14,055 nucleotides of DNA. Origin: Salinirussus sp. (GTDB lineage Archaea; Halobacteriota; Halobacteria; Halobacteriales; Haloarculaceae). The position numbers and the translations under genes are program-made. The DNA lies in assembly GCA_028275005.1 (NCBI GenBank), contig JAQCNN010000007.1, positions 1 through 14,055 of the forward strand. The letters are read 5' to 3'. The notes under the pieces are model-generated. The model saw only the letters and a list, made by a program, of their open reading frames with translations. It ran no database searches and had not been told where the DNA came from. This document shows, in pieces, positions 5,554 through 13,046 of the stretch. Within the stretch, counting starts at the first letter, position 1, and each line of letters begins with the position of its first letter.

Positions 5554-6795
5554 TCAGGCAAAGAGGTCCCGGGTTTCCCCGAGCGCGTCCACCAGGGCGT
5601 CGACCTCCTCGCGGGTGTTGTAGATGTAGAAGGAGGCGCGCGCGGAGGCCGGTGTCCCCAGCTTGTCGTGGAGTGGCTGGGTACAGTGGTCCCCGGCCCG
5701 GACGGCGACGGCGAATTCGTTGAGGATCTCGGAGGTGTCGTGGGCGTGAACGGCGCCGAGGTTGAACGCGACGAGCCCGCCGCGGTCGTCGCCCGGTGGC
5801 CCGTAAACCTCGATATTCTCGAACTCCTCGAGACGGTCGTAGGTGTACTCGGCCAGCGCCTCCTCGTGGCGTCTGACCCGGTCCATGCCGATGTCGTCGA
5901 GGTAGTCACACGCCTCCGCCAGCGCGATCCCCTGGGCGATGACCGGCGTGCCGGCCTCGAACTTCCAGGGGAGTTCGTTCCAGGTGGAGTCGTCGAAGGT
6001 CACCTTCCGGATCATCTCCCCGCCGTAGAGGTACGGCTCCATCTCCTCGAGGATCCGCTCTTTCCCGTAGAGGACGCCGATCCCCGTTGGACCACACATC
6101 TTGTGCCCGGAGAAGGCAAAGAAGTCGGCGTCGATATCCTGGACGTCGACCGGCCGGGTCGGGGCGGACTGGGCGCCGTCGACGAAGATGTAGGCGTCGT
6201 GGTCGTGGGCCAGGTCGGCGAGGTCTGCGACCGGGTTCACCGTGCCGAGGGTGTTCGAGATGTGGACGACACTGACCATCGCGGTGTCGGGGCCAATCAG
6301 CTCGCGGGCGTGGTCCATGTCCAGGTAGCCGTCCTCGTCGACCTCGATGTACCGGACCGTCGCACCGGTTCGCTTTGCGATCTGCTGCCAGGTCACGAGC
6401 GCGGCGTGGTGTTCCATCTCCGTCAGGACCACCTCGTCGCCGGGGCCGAGCTCGTTCAGCCCCCAGGCGTAGGCCACGAGATTCATCGATTCCGTCGTAT
6501 TCTTCGTGAAGACAATCTCCTCGCGGCCCTCGGCGCCGATAAACGCCGCCACGCGGTCGTGGGCCTCCTCGTAGGCGATAGAGGCCTCGTGGCTGAGCTG
6601 GTGGAGCCCACGGTGGACGTTGGCGTTGGTCGTCCGGTAGTAGTCGGCGATGGTTTCGACGACCGGCTCCGGCGTCTGCGAGGTCGCGGCGTTGTCGAGA
6701 TAGATGAGCTGTTCGCCGCCGAACTCCCGCTGGAGGATCGGGAAGTCCTCGCGTATCCGCTCGACATCGAGCAGGTCTGAAGATTGCACTCCCAT
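5554..6795 (-). CDS. sufS: Cysteine desulfurase SufS
   Basis: The product has 413 residues, a group II class V aminotransferase-fold enzyme. It takes sulfur from L-cysteine as a persulfide, using pyridoxal phosphate, for Fe-S cluster assembly by the SUF system. Visible residues are the N-terminal YLDNAATSQTP, TEMEHH with the catalytic His at 129/130, the cofactor Asp in FVDGAQS (D206), the Schiff-base Lys in FSGHKMCGPTG (K232), the active Cys in RAGDHCTQP (C371), and the substrate-carboxylate Arg in ARASFYIYNT (R386). The start at 6795 gives the usual short SufS N terminus. In-frame ATGs at 6825 and 6828 would add about ten residues and cannot be fully excluded. No SufB/C/D or SufU gene is adjacent, so the scaffold must be encoded elsewhere. 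It lies 111 bp downstream of the DUF424 gene and probably has its own promoter. Confidence 0.97.
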   Translation of the reverse strand: MGVQSSDLLDVERIREDFPILQREFGGEQLIYLDNAATSQTPEPVVETIADYYRTTNANVHRGLHQLSHEASIAYEEAHDRVAAFIGAEGREEIVFTKNTTESMNLVAYAWGLNELGPGDEVVLTEMEHHAALVTWQQIAKRTGATVRYIEVDEDGYLDMDHARELIGPDTAMVSVVHISNTLGTVNPVADLADLAHDHDAYIFVDGAQSAPTRPVDVQDIDADFFAFSGHKMCGPTGIGVLYGKERILEEMEPYLYGGEMIRKVTFDDSTWNELPWKFEAGTPVIAQGIALAEACDYLDDIGMDRVRRHEEALAEYTYDRLEEFENIEVYGPPGDDRGGLVAFNLGAVHAHDTSEILNEFAVAVRAGDHCTQPLHDKLGTPASARASFYIYNTREEVDALVDALGETRDLFA

Positions 6796-6827
6796 TGCTA
6801 CAGCAAGGGGCTCGACAAGTAACATCA

Positions 6828-6851
6828 TTTCGGTTCGCCGAAAAACAATTT
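6828..6851 (-). promoter_or_regulatory. sufS promoter region with iron-regulator-like dyad
   Basis: An A/T-rich element (AAATTGTTTTT on the minus strand, 6841-6851) is the likely TATA region of sufS. Overlapping and downstream of it is a perfect 6-bp inverted repeat with a 4-bp centre, TTTCGG-TTCG-CCGAAA (6828-6843). Its core TTCGGTTCGCCGAA matches the DtxR/IdeR-type half-site layout TTAGGTTAGCCTAA at 11 of 14 positions. Iron or Fe-S control of a cysteine desulfurase would make sense, but the regulator is not shown. Confidence 0.4.
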
Positions 6852-6906
6852 GTCGAACGCAAAGCACCGGATCCAGGCCCGGAGGTGACGGTGGCCCCCC
6901 TCGGCC

Positions 6907-7203
6907 TCACATCCAGAGCAGCTGTGCGTGGCGGGTCCCGCCCAGGTCGAGGATGTTCTCCTCGTCGACAAAGCCGTGTTCGACGGCCAGCGAGACGGCC
7001 TCGGTGCCGACGATATTTGCGGTGGTACAGCTGGCGAGACTGTTCACCACCTCCTGCTCGCCGGCCTCGTCGCCGTCGTAAAACGCCTCCTCGACGGTCA
7101 GGGAGACCTCGCCGTTCTCGAAGGACTCACCGAGGACGTCCGCGTCACAGACCGAGACGAGCAGCCCCTCGTCTGTGTCTCGCTCGGTGAGCAAGAGCGT
7201 CAT
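6907..7203 (-). CDS. DUF424 family protein
   Basis: The product has 98 residues, typical of DUF424, a small archaeal family whose function is not established. The family pattern is clear: an N-terminal strand followed by GLLVSVCDADVLGESFE, then EVSLTVEEAFYDGD, and near the end NIVGTEAVSLAVEHGF with the terminal GGTRHAQLLWM. Its ATG overlaps the TGA of the upstream TPR gene (ATGA, 4 bp), so both should be translated from one mRNA. I see no reason in the sequence to assign an enzyme activity. Confidence 0.93.
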   Translation of the reverse strand: MTLLLTERDTDEGLLVSVCDADVLGESFENGEVSLTVEEAFYDGDEAGEQEVVNSLASCTTANIVGTEAVSLAVEHGFVDEENILDLGGTRHAQLLWM

Positions 7204-7964
7204 TCGAGCAGCCGGTCCTCGTCGCCGTCGACGAGCTGTTCTTCCTGTTGCTGGCGGATCTCCTCGGCCTGTTCGACGACCTCCTCGGCGCGTTCGTCCT
7301 CGCCGACCCCCTCGAGCGCGACCGCCTTCTCCTCCAGCAGGTCGGCGCTGCGGAAGCCGAGCCGCTGTGCGTTGTCGAAGGCGTTGACGGCGTCCTCGTG
7401 GAGCCCACGCTCGTTGAGAAAGAAGCCACGGTTGTACCACGCCTGCCCGAAGCGAGGGTCGAGTTTGACCGCTCGCTCGGCGTGCTCGAGCGCCTGCTCG
7501 GTGCGGCCGAACTCCCAGAGGGCGTAGGCGAGGTTGGTCTCCGCGGCGGCGGCGTGTTCGGACTCGTCGTCGATGTCGAGCGCCTCCTGGTAGGCGCCGA
7601 TCGCGGCGTCGTACTCCTCGAGTTCGGCGTGGGCGGCGCCCTTGTTCACCCGAGCCTCCTGTTCGACGAGGTCGTCCTCGGCGAAGTTGGCGACGCGCTC
7701 GAAGGTGTCGGCGGCCTGTTCGTGGCGGTTGATCCCCATGTACTCGAGCCCGACGTCGAGCAGCCGCTCGGGGTCGACCTGGTCGGCGACGACCTGTTCG
7801 CCCTGGAGCAGGTCGGTCAGAGCGTGTGAATCGACGGGGTCGACCTGGCCGGGGCCGGCGTCTAGCTCCGGCGGGTCGAGGTCGAAGGGGTCGTAAGGGT
7901 CCGAAAAGCCCTGTCCCTCCGAAAACTCGTGGTCGGGGTCCTCCGAGTCCCGTGGGTTATCCAT
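7200..7964 (-). CDS. Tetratricopeptide repeat (TPR) protein
   Basis: The product has 254 residues. The first 60 are acidic and Pro/Gly-rich, probably disordered. From about residue 65 to 240 there are roughly five TPR-like helix pairs: 65-97, 103-136, 139-171, 173-206 and 207-240. They carry TPR signature positions such as A.Y..AL.ID, NLAYALWEFGRTEQALEHAERAVKLDP and WYNRGFFLNERGLHEDAVNAFDNAQRLG. The last ten residues are acidic. There is no signal peptide or membrane helix, so it is a cytoplasmic scaffold of unknown partner. The start at 7964 has a TTAA element about 26 bp upstream that may also serve the divergent thpR. Its stop overlaps the DUF424 start, suggesting related function with that protein. 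Confidence 0.9.
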   Translation of the reverse strand: MDNPRDSEDPDHEFSEGQGFSDPYDPFDLDPPELDAGPGQVDPVDSHALTDLLQGEQVVADQVDPERLLDVGLEYMGINRHEQAADTFERVANFAEDDLVEQEARVNKGAAHAELEEYDAAIGAYQEALDIDDESEHAAAAETNLAYALWEFGRTEQALEHAERAVKLDPRFGQAWYNRGFFLNERGLHEDAVNAFDNAQRLGFRSADLLEEKAVALEGVGEDERAEEVVEQAEEIRQQQEEQLVDGDEDRLLE

Positions 7965-7986
7965 ACAGGATATTCGGCAGGCGGAA

Positions 7987-7994
7987 GGTTAAGG
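7987..7994. promoter_or_regulatory. Possible shared TATA-like element of the divergent TPR and thpR genes
   Basis: GGTTAAGG lies in the 51-bp region between the two divergent start codons. The TTAA core is self-complementary and centred 25-26 bp from the thpR ATG (8016) and 26-27 bp from the TPR-gene ATG (7964). Both distances fit leaderless initiation. Whether one element drives both directions or a weaker box nearby (GATATT, 7969-7974) contributes cannot be told by eye. Confidence 0.4.
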
Positions 7995-8015
7995 CCTGCG
8001 TCCCGAAGAGAAGGT

Positions 8016-8567
8016 ATGCGACTGTTCGTCAGCGTCGACCTCGACGGGCTGACAGCGAAGGTCCGGGCCGTCCAGGAGCGCTTCGAGGGCGCGGGTGGGC
8101 TGAACGTCGTCGACCCCGAGCAGGCCCACGTCACCCTGAAGTTCCTCGGCGAGGTCGAGCCCGGGCGCGTCGACGAGCTGACCGACGAACTGGCCGGGGC
8201 CGTCGCCGACAGTGGCGTCGGGCCCTTTACCGCCGAGTTCGGCGGGCTGGGTGTGTTTCCACACCTGGGGTACATCAGCGTCGTCTGGCTCGGCGTGCGG
8301 GAGGGCGACGGACAGCTGACCCGGCTGCACGAGGCCATCGAGGACCGGACCGTCGCGATGGGGTTCGAGGCCGAGGACCACGACTTCACCCCACACGTCA
8401 CCCTCGCACGGATGGAACACGCCGGCGGAAAGGAACTCGTTCAGGATGTTGTCGAGAGCCAGGACCCCGGCGCAGGCCGGCTACAGGTCGAGGATGTCCG
8501 CCTCACCGGGAGTACACTCACCGACGAGGGACCGGAGTATCGGACGGTCTCCGCTATCCCGCTCTGA
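8016..8567 (+). CDS. thpR: RNA 2',3'-cyclic phosphodiesterase (ThpR/LigT, 2H family)
   Basis: The product has 183 residues, standard for ThpR. The family has the 2H phosphoesterase fold and hydrolyses RNA 2',3'-cyclic phosphate ends to 2'-phosphate; some members also ligate tRNA halves weakly in vitro. The two catalytic HxT motifs are present as HVTLKFLG (H38) and HVTLARM (H127), and the N terminus MRLFVSVDLD is the conserved first strand. The conserved FP..G.ISVVWLGV segment lies between them (81-94). The reading frame stays open upstream to 7929, but the ATG at 8016 begins the fold and has a TATA-like element about 26 bp before it. It is divergent from the TPR gene and followed by the ZIP transporter with a separate promoter. 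Confidence 0.95.
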   Translation: MRLFVSVDLDGLTAKVRAVQERFEGAGGLNVVDPEQAHVTLKFLGEVEPGRVDELTDELAGAVADSGVGPFTAEFGGLGVFPHLGYISVVWLGVREGDGQLTRLHEAIEDRTVAMGFEAEDHDFTPHVTLARMEHAGGKELVQDVVESQDPGAGRLQVEDVRLTGSTLTDEGPEYRTVSAIPL

Positions 8568-8637
8568 CCCGGCTGCCGAGGGACACGGGGGCGGTTACAG
8601 GGGAGCTTTAGGGCGGCCAAAAACATCAGCTCCGTGA

Positions 8638-8645
8638 TAGTTAAG
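8638..8645 (+). promoter_or_regulatory. TATA-like element of the ZIP transporter gene
   Basis: TAGTTAAG is centred 27-28 bp before the ATG at 8670, consistent with a leaderless transcript. Its GTTAAGG core is the same as in the thpR promoter. The placement argues for the start at 8670 and against the in-frame GTG at 8634, which lies upstream of the box. Confidence 0.5.
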
Positions 8646-8669
8646 GGAGGGGTGGGTCTACAGTCGGGT

Positions 8670-9500
8670 ATGGTCCTCCTCGAGAACGTCGTTGTGGTCT
8701 TTCTCGCCGGGCTCGCGACGGCGCTGGCGACGGGGCTGGGGGCGCTCCCGTTCTTTTTCTTCGAGGATATCGGCCCGCGTTGGAACGTTATTCTGTGGGG
8801 GCTGGCGTCGGGGATCATGGTCTCGGCGTCGGTGTTCGGGCTGGTCCAGGAGGGGCTCGCAGTGGTCGAGGGGACGCCCGTCGACACCGTGGTGGCTATC
8901 GGCCCCGGCCTCGCCGCCGGGGTGGCACTCGTGATCGTCGGCCACGAACTGCTCGACCGCGCGGCGGTCGACCCGGAGGAGTACGCGGAGGCCGACTTCA
9001 GGAAGCTGGTACTCATCCTCGGGATCCTGACCGTCCACAGCTTCCCGGAGGGGGTCGCCGTCGGGGTCTCCTTTGCGGAACTCGGGCTGGCCGGCGTGCC
9101 GGACGCCGAGACGGTCGCCCTCCTCGGGGTGACACTGCCGGTGCTCGCCGTCTTCATGACCGTCGCGATCTCGATCCACAACATTCCGGAGGGGGTGGCG
9201 GTGTCGATCCCGCTACGGTCGATGGGTGTCGGCGAGTGGCGGATGGTCTGGTGGGCGGTCTTCTCGAGTCTGCCACAGCCGGTCGGGGCGGTCGTCGCCT
9301 ACTACTCTGTGACGCTGGCCCAGGGGTTGCTCCCCGTCGGGTTTGGCTTTGCGGCGGGGGCGATGGTCTATCTCGTCGCAACCGAGTTCGTCCCCGAGGC
9401 ACTCGAGAGCGGGCAGGGGCTCCCGCGGGGTGGTCGCCCCGAGCTGGCCGCCGGACTCGCGGTCGGGGTTGCTGTGATGGTTCCACTCGGGTTTGTCTGA
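8670..9500 (+). CDS. ZIP family divalent metal transporter
   Basis: The product has 276 residues with about eight hydrophobic segments. ZIP-family transporters carry Zn2+, Fe2+ or Mn2+ into the cytoplasm. The binuclear metal site is recognisable in the two characteristic helices: HSFPEGVAVG (H123, E127) and HNIPEGVAVS (H170, E174). A further conserved acidic motif, TEFVPEALE, lies at 238-246, and GHELLDR (91-97) follows the third hydrophobic stretch. The layout is the short prokaryotic GufA-like type without the long His-rich loop; the cytoplasmic loop after helix 3 (97-110) is acidic. The specific metal cannot be read from sequence. It is preceded by its own TATA-like element and is not obviously in an operon with thpR. 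Confidence 0.95.
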   Translation: MVLLENVVVVFLAGLATALATGLGALPFFFFEDIGPRWNVILWGLASGIMVSASVFGLVQEGLAVVEGTPVDTVVAIGPGLAAGVALVIVGHELLDRAAVDPEEYAEADFRKLVLILGILTVHSFPEGVAVGVSFAELGLAGVPDAETVALLGVTLPVLAVFMTVAISIHNIPEGVAVSIPLRSMGVGEWRMVWWAVFSSLPQPVGAVVAYYSVTLAQGLLPVGFGFAAGAMVYLVATEFVPEALESGQGLPRGGRPELAAGLAVGVAVMVPLGFV

Positions 9501-9531
9501 GGCCGTCAGCCGCCCGGGAGAAGGAACACAC

Positions 9532-9538
9532 ATTTAAC
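9532..9538 (+). promoter_or_regulatory. Promoter of the rpl39e-rpl31e-eif6 cluster
   Basis: ATTTAAC is centred about 28 bp before the rpl39e ATG at 9563. It is the only good TATA box upstream of the ribosomal cluster until srp54, so it probably drives at least rpl39e, rpl31e and eif6. Confidence 0.6.
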
Positions 9539-9562
9539 CGACCGCCAGGAAATGGTAGCACC

Positions 9563-9715
9563 ATGAGCAAGAAATCGAAGGCGAAGAAGAAGCGACTCGC
9601 AAAGCTGGAGCGACAGAACAACCGCGTCCCCGCGTGGGTCATGCTCAAGACCGACCGTGACGTGCAGCGCAACCCAAAGCGGCGCAACTGGCGGCGGAGT
9701 GACACCGACGAATGA
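9563..9715 (+). CDS. rpl39e: Large-subunit ribosomal protein eL39
   Basis: The product has 50 residues, the exact usual length. eL39 is a tiny, very basic protein that lines the polypeptide exit tunnel of the archaeal and eukaryotic large subunit. The family pattern is complete: MSKKSKAKKKRLAKLERQNN, then the conserved VPAWVMLKT, and a basic end with NPKRRNWRRSDTDE. The gene was too short for a generic length cutoff but is unmistakable. Its TGA overlaps the ATG of rpl31e (ATGA), so the two are translationally coupled. Confidence 0.98.
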   Translation: MSKKSKAKKKRLAKLERQNNRVPAWVMLKTDRDVQRNPKRRNWRRSDTDE

Positions 9716-9984
9716 GCGCCGGTGACTTCGAGGAGCGGGTCGTAACAGTCCCGCTTCGCGACGCGCGTGTCGAGGCCGGTCACGAACAGGCAAACGCCGC
9801 GATGGGGATCATCCGCGACCACCTCGCCCAGCACTTCTCCGTCGACGAGGAGGCCGTCAGGCTGGACCCCTCGATCAACAGCGCGGTCTGGGCGGAGTCG
9901 ACCCCGCCGCGCAAGCTCCGCGTCCGCGCCGCCCGCTTCGACGAGGAGGGCGAGAGCGTGGTCGAAGCGGAGACCGCGGAGTAG
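9712..9984 (+). CDS. rpl31e: Large-subunit ribosomal protein eL31
   Basis: The product has 90 residues. eL31 sits near the exit tunnel mouth of the 50S subunit, where it can contact targeting factors. Family features are VVTVPLRDARVEAGHEQANAA at the start, the central helix AAMGIIRDHLAQHF, and the KLRVRAARFDEEG strand near the end. The N-terminal addition MSAGDFEER and the acidic C-terminal tail are usual in halophiles. It overlaps rpl39e by 4 bp and is followed after 13 bp by eif6. Confidence 0.98.
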   Translation: MSAGDFEERVVTVPLRDARVEAGHEQANAAMGIIRDHLAQHFSVDEEAVRLDPSINSAVWAESTPPRKLRVRAARFDEEGESVVEAETAE

Positions 9985-9997
9985 GGTCGTCCGACAC

Positions 9998-10666
9998 GTG
10001 CTCCGTGCCGCCTTCTCCGGGTCGTCGTATATCGGTGTCTTCGCCAGGGCCACCGACGACTGCCTGCTCGTCCGGCCGGATATCGACGCCGGACTGCGCG
10101 AGGACTGTGCCGAGGAACTCGGTGTCCCGGCTGTCCCGACGACCGTCGGGGGCTCGGGGACCGTCGGCGCACTCGTCGCCGGCAACACAAACGGGCTGTT
10201 GGTCAGCAGCCGGATCCGCGACCGGGAGCGTCGCCGGATCGTCGACGCGGTCGACCTCCCAGTGACCGAACTCCCGGGCCGGGTCAACGCCGCCGGCAAC
10301 GTCGTCGTCGCCACCGACGAGGGTGCATACGTCCACCCGGACCTCCCCGCCGAGGCGGTCACGGCGGTTCGCGAGGGGCTGGGTGTGTCCGTCGAGCGCG
10401 GCGACATTGCCGGCGTCAACACGGTCGGCACGGCGACGGCTGCTACCGCCAAGGGTGTGCTCTGTCACCCCCGGGCGACCGACGACGAGCTCGACCGTCT
10501 GGAGGAGCTACTGGGTGTGCCCGCCGACATCGGCACGGTGAACTACGGCGCACCGCTGGTCGGGTCGGGGCTGGTCGCCAACAGCCACGGCTACGTGGTC
10601 GGCGAGGAGACCACCGGCCCCGAACTCGGGCGGATCGACAGCGCGCTGGGCTACGCCGGCCCCTGA
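9998..10666 (+). CDS. eif6: Translation initiation factor aIF6
   Basis: The product has 222 residues, the family length. aIF6 binds the large subunit and blocks premature joining with the small subunit; it forms a five-bladed pentein. The N-terminal blade reads LRAAFSGSSYIGVFARATDD, and later repeats show the typical TTVGGSGTVGALVAGN, GRVNAAGNVVVATDEGA, and GTVNYGAPLVGSGLVANSHG. The GTG at 9998 is chosen because it begins exactly at the conserved first strand; the in-frame region upstream overlaps rpl31e and is its shadow. The gap to rpl31e is 13 bp. This order (L39e, L31e, aIF6) is conserved in archaea. Confidence 0.97.
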   Translation: MLRAAFSGSSYIGVFARATDDCLLVRPDIDAGLREDCAEELGVPAVPTTVGGSGTVGALVAGNTNGLLVSSRIRDRERRRIVDAVDLPVTELPGRVNAAGNVVVATDEGAYVHPDLPAEAVTAVREGLGVSVERGDIAGVNTVGTATAATAKGVLCHPRATDDELDRLEELLGVPADIGTVNYGAPLVGSGLVANSHGYVVGEETTGPELGRIDSALGYAGP

Positions 10667-10774
10667 GCGCGTCACCGGCAGACAGGCCGGACAGCCGCGG
10701 CCGGGAGGGGACACAGCGGGGCCGCGAGTGGTGGTATGGCAAGCTTCTTCCGACTCGGCACCCCACCTGTGTGT
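10667..10774 (+). other. 108-bp gap between eif6 and rpl18a
   Basis: This is the longest gap inside the cluster. No clear TATA box sits 27 bp before the ATG at 10775; the nearest A/T-containing stretch is AAGCTTCTTC (10741-10750). It could hold a weak internal promoter or simply be untranslated spacer. The in-frame ATG at 10736 would prepend 13 residues not expected for the L18a family. Confidence 0.35.
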
Positions 10775-10948
10775 ATGGAAACGTACACGGTTAGCGGGCG
10801 CTGGCAGGCCCGCGACGGCTGGCAGCCCTTCGAGACAGAGATCCAGGCCGAGAACGAGAACGTGGCCACCGAGCACACCTACGCCGAGTTCGGCTCGCGA
10901 CACGGGCTCAAGCGCACACAGATCGAGATCGAGGGGGTCCAGGCATGA
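10775..10948 (+). CDS. rpl18a: Large-subunit ribosomal protein eL20/L18a (LX)
   Basis: The product has 57 residues, the size of archaeal LX (also named L18Ae or L20a). The family pattern shows in YTVSGRW, GWQPFETEIQAENENVATEH, and YAEFGSRHGLKRTQIEIEG, where EHTYAEFGSRH is the strongest match. The protein is usually encoded next to aIF6 and prefoldin alpha, as here. The start at 10775 gives the standard N terminus METYTVSG. Its TGA overlaps the ATG of pfdA by 4 bp. Confidence 0.95.
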   Translation: METYTVSGRWQARDGWQPFETEIQAENENVATEHTYAEFGSRHGLKRTQIEIEGVQA

Positions 10949-11391
10949 GTCTCGGTGGCGGCGGCGGCCAGCAGGAGCTTCAGGAGCTCGCACAGAAACT
11001 CGAAGCGATCGAGGAACAGCAGGCGGCCGTCGAGGCGGAGATCGAGGAGCTCCAGACCCGCAAGCGGGAGGTCGACGAGGCCATCGAGGCGATCGACACC
11101 CTCGAGACGGACTCGACGGTCCAGGTGCCACTCGGCGGCGGCGCCTACCTCCAGGCGACGATCGAGGATATCGACGAGGTGACGGTCGAACTCGGCGGCG
11201 GCTACGCGGCCGAGCGCGGCCAAGAGGGCGCGGTCGAGACCCTCGAATCGAAAAAGGAGACGCTGGACGACCGGATCGAGGGGCTGCGCTCGGAGGTGGC
11301 CGAACTCGAGTCCGAGGGCGAGGAACTCGAGCAGAAGGCCCAGCAGATGCAACAACAGCAGATGCAGCAGCTCCAGCAGCAGGACGAGTAG
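10945..11391 (+). CDS. pfdA: Prefoldin alpha subunit
   Basis: The product has 148 residues. Prefoldin is a cytoplasmic jellyfish-shaped hexamer (two alpha, four beta) that captures unfolded chains and passes them to the thermosome. Two long coiled-coil helices at about 9-50 and 90-140 flank a beta-hairpin region with VQVPLGGGAYLQATIED and VTVELGGGYAAER, the alpha-subunit signature. The N terminus has a Gly run (SLGGGGG) and the C terminus is a Gln/Met-rich tail (QQMQQQQMQQLQQQ). It overlaps rpl18a by 4 bp and lies 3 bp before ftsY, so the three are one transcriptional unit. Confidence 0.97.
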   Translation: MSLGGGGGQQELQELAQKLEAIEEQQAAVEAEIEELQTRKREVDEAIEAIDTLETDSTVQVPLGGGAYLQATIEDIDEVTVELGGGYAAERGQEGAVETLESKKETLDDRIEGLRSEVAELESEGEELEQKAQQMQQQQMQQLQQQDE

Positions 11392-11394
11392 GCG

Positions 11395-12609
<1,215 letters not shown>

Positions 12610-13046
12610 CCGCTCTCCCAGCCGTTTTCACCGGTATCGTGGACGCAGGCGACGCCGTGTCCCGCACTATCGGCGGGAGACCCACGCCCTGTCGGGAGCA
12701 GGAACACACGTAGCGGCAACACTGTCCGCGAGGGGTGAGGGGTGGCGGTATTGACCGTGAGAGGGCTGGTCAAGTGTCTCGAAGCACACGTACCGACGAT
12801 CAGTGATTCGTATCCGCGTCGAGAGTGTGCGGCCGGTCGAAGAGTGGAGTGAGGAGCGGTCACAAGAGACGACACCGGAGTCGGGGTGTGGCCGGAGCTC
12901 GTCGAGGATGCCCCGGGGACGGGGTACTGTGGCGGCCGTCGGTACGAGCGGTAGCCGGCGGCGGACCGGCCGGGCGCGTCGCGGCCGGCGCCCGCCTCGC
13001 ACCCGAGAGAAAGCCTTTACCGCAGGACTCGCATAGCCGTCGGCAA
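12610..13046. other. 437-bp non-coding stretch between ftsY and srp54
   Basis: Neither strand holds a reading frame with haloarchaeal composition. Short candidates give Arg/Ser/Thr-rich peptides without acidic bias. The stretch starts with a T-rich CCGTTTTCACC just after ftsY, a possible terminator. The middle (about 12730-12870) is less GC-rich and purine-rich. A tandem GAGGGGTGAGGGGTGG lies near 12731-12746, and a 7-bp hairpin (CGGGCGC/GCGCCCG) at 12971-12994 precedes the srp54 promoter. I looked for SRP RNA, RNase P RNA, tRNA and C/D-box signatures and found none that convinced me. It may hold a long regulatory region, an unrecognised RNA or a decayed gene. Confidence 0.5.
13015..13021 (+). 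promoter_or_regulatory. TATA-like element of srp54
   Basis: CTTTACC is centred 29 bp before the ATG at 13047, predicting a start site 1-3 bases before the codon. It indicates that srp54 is transcribed separately from the ftsY cluster. Confidence 0.55.

Noticed and set aside
5668..6780. A 370-codon open frame on the plus strand opposite sufS
   Set aside because: The complementary strand encodes an unmistakable SufS with all catalytic residues. The long antisense frame is a by-product of GC-rich third positions and gives a Val/Gly/Asp/Arg-rich peptide with no domain.
12971..12994. GC hairpin CGGGCGC/GCGCCCG as a terminator
   Set aside because: A 7-bp GC stem is frequent by chance at this base composition, no T-tract follows, and the next element is the srp54 promoter.
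12803..13036. A 77-codon plus-strand frame beginning MIRIRVESVRPVEEW upstream of srp54
   Set aside because: The first 30 residues look plausible, but the second half is Arg/Gly-rich and the frame overlaps the srp54 promoter. No TATA element is placed for it.
12610..13046. Possible SRP (7S) RNA gene between ftsY and srp54
   Set aside because: The location is suggestive, but I cannot find the conserved helix 8 sequences (AGGCC...GGAAGGGAGCA and the matching GNAR loop) on either strand, and no long self-pairing ends are visible.
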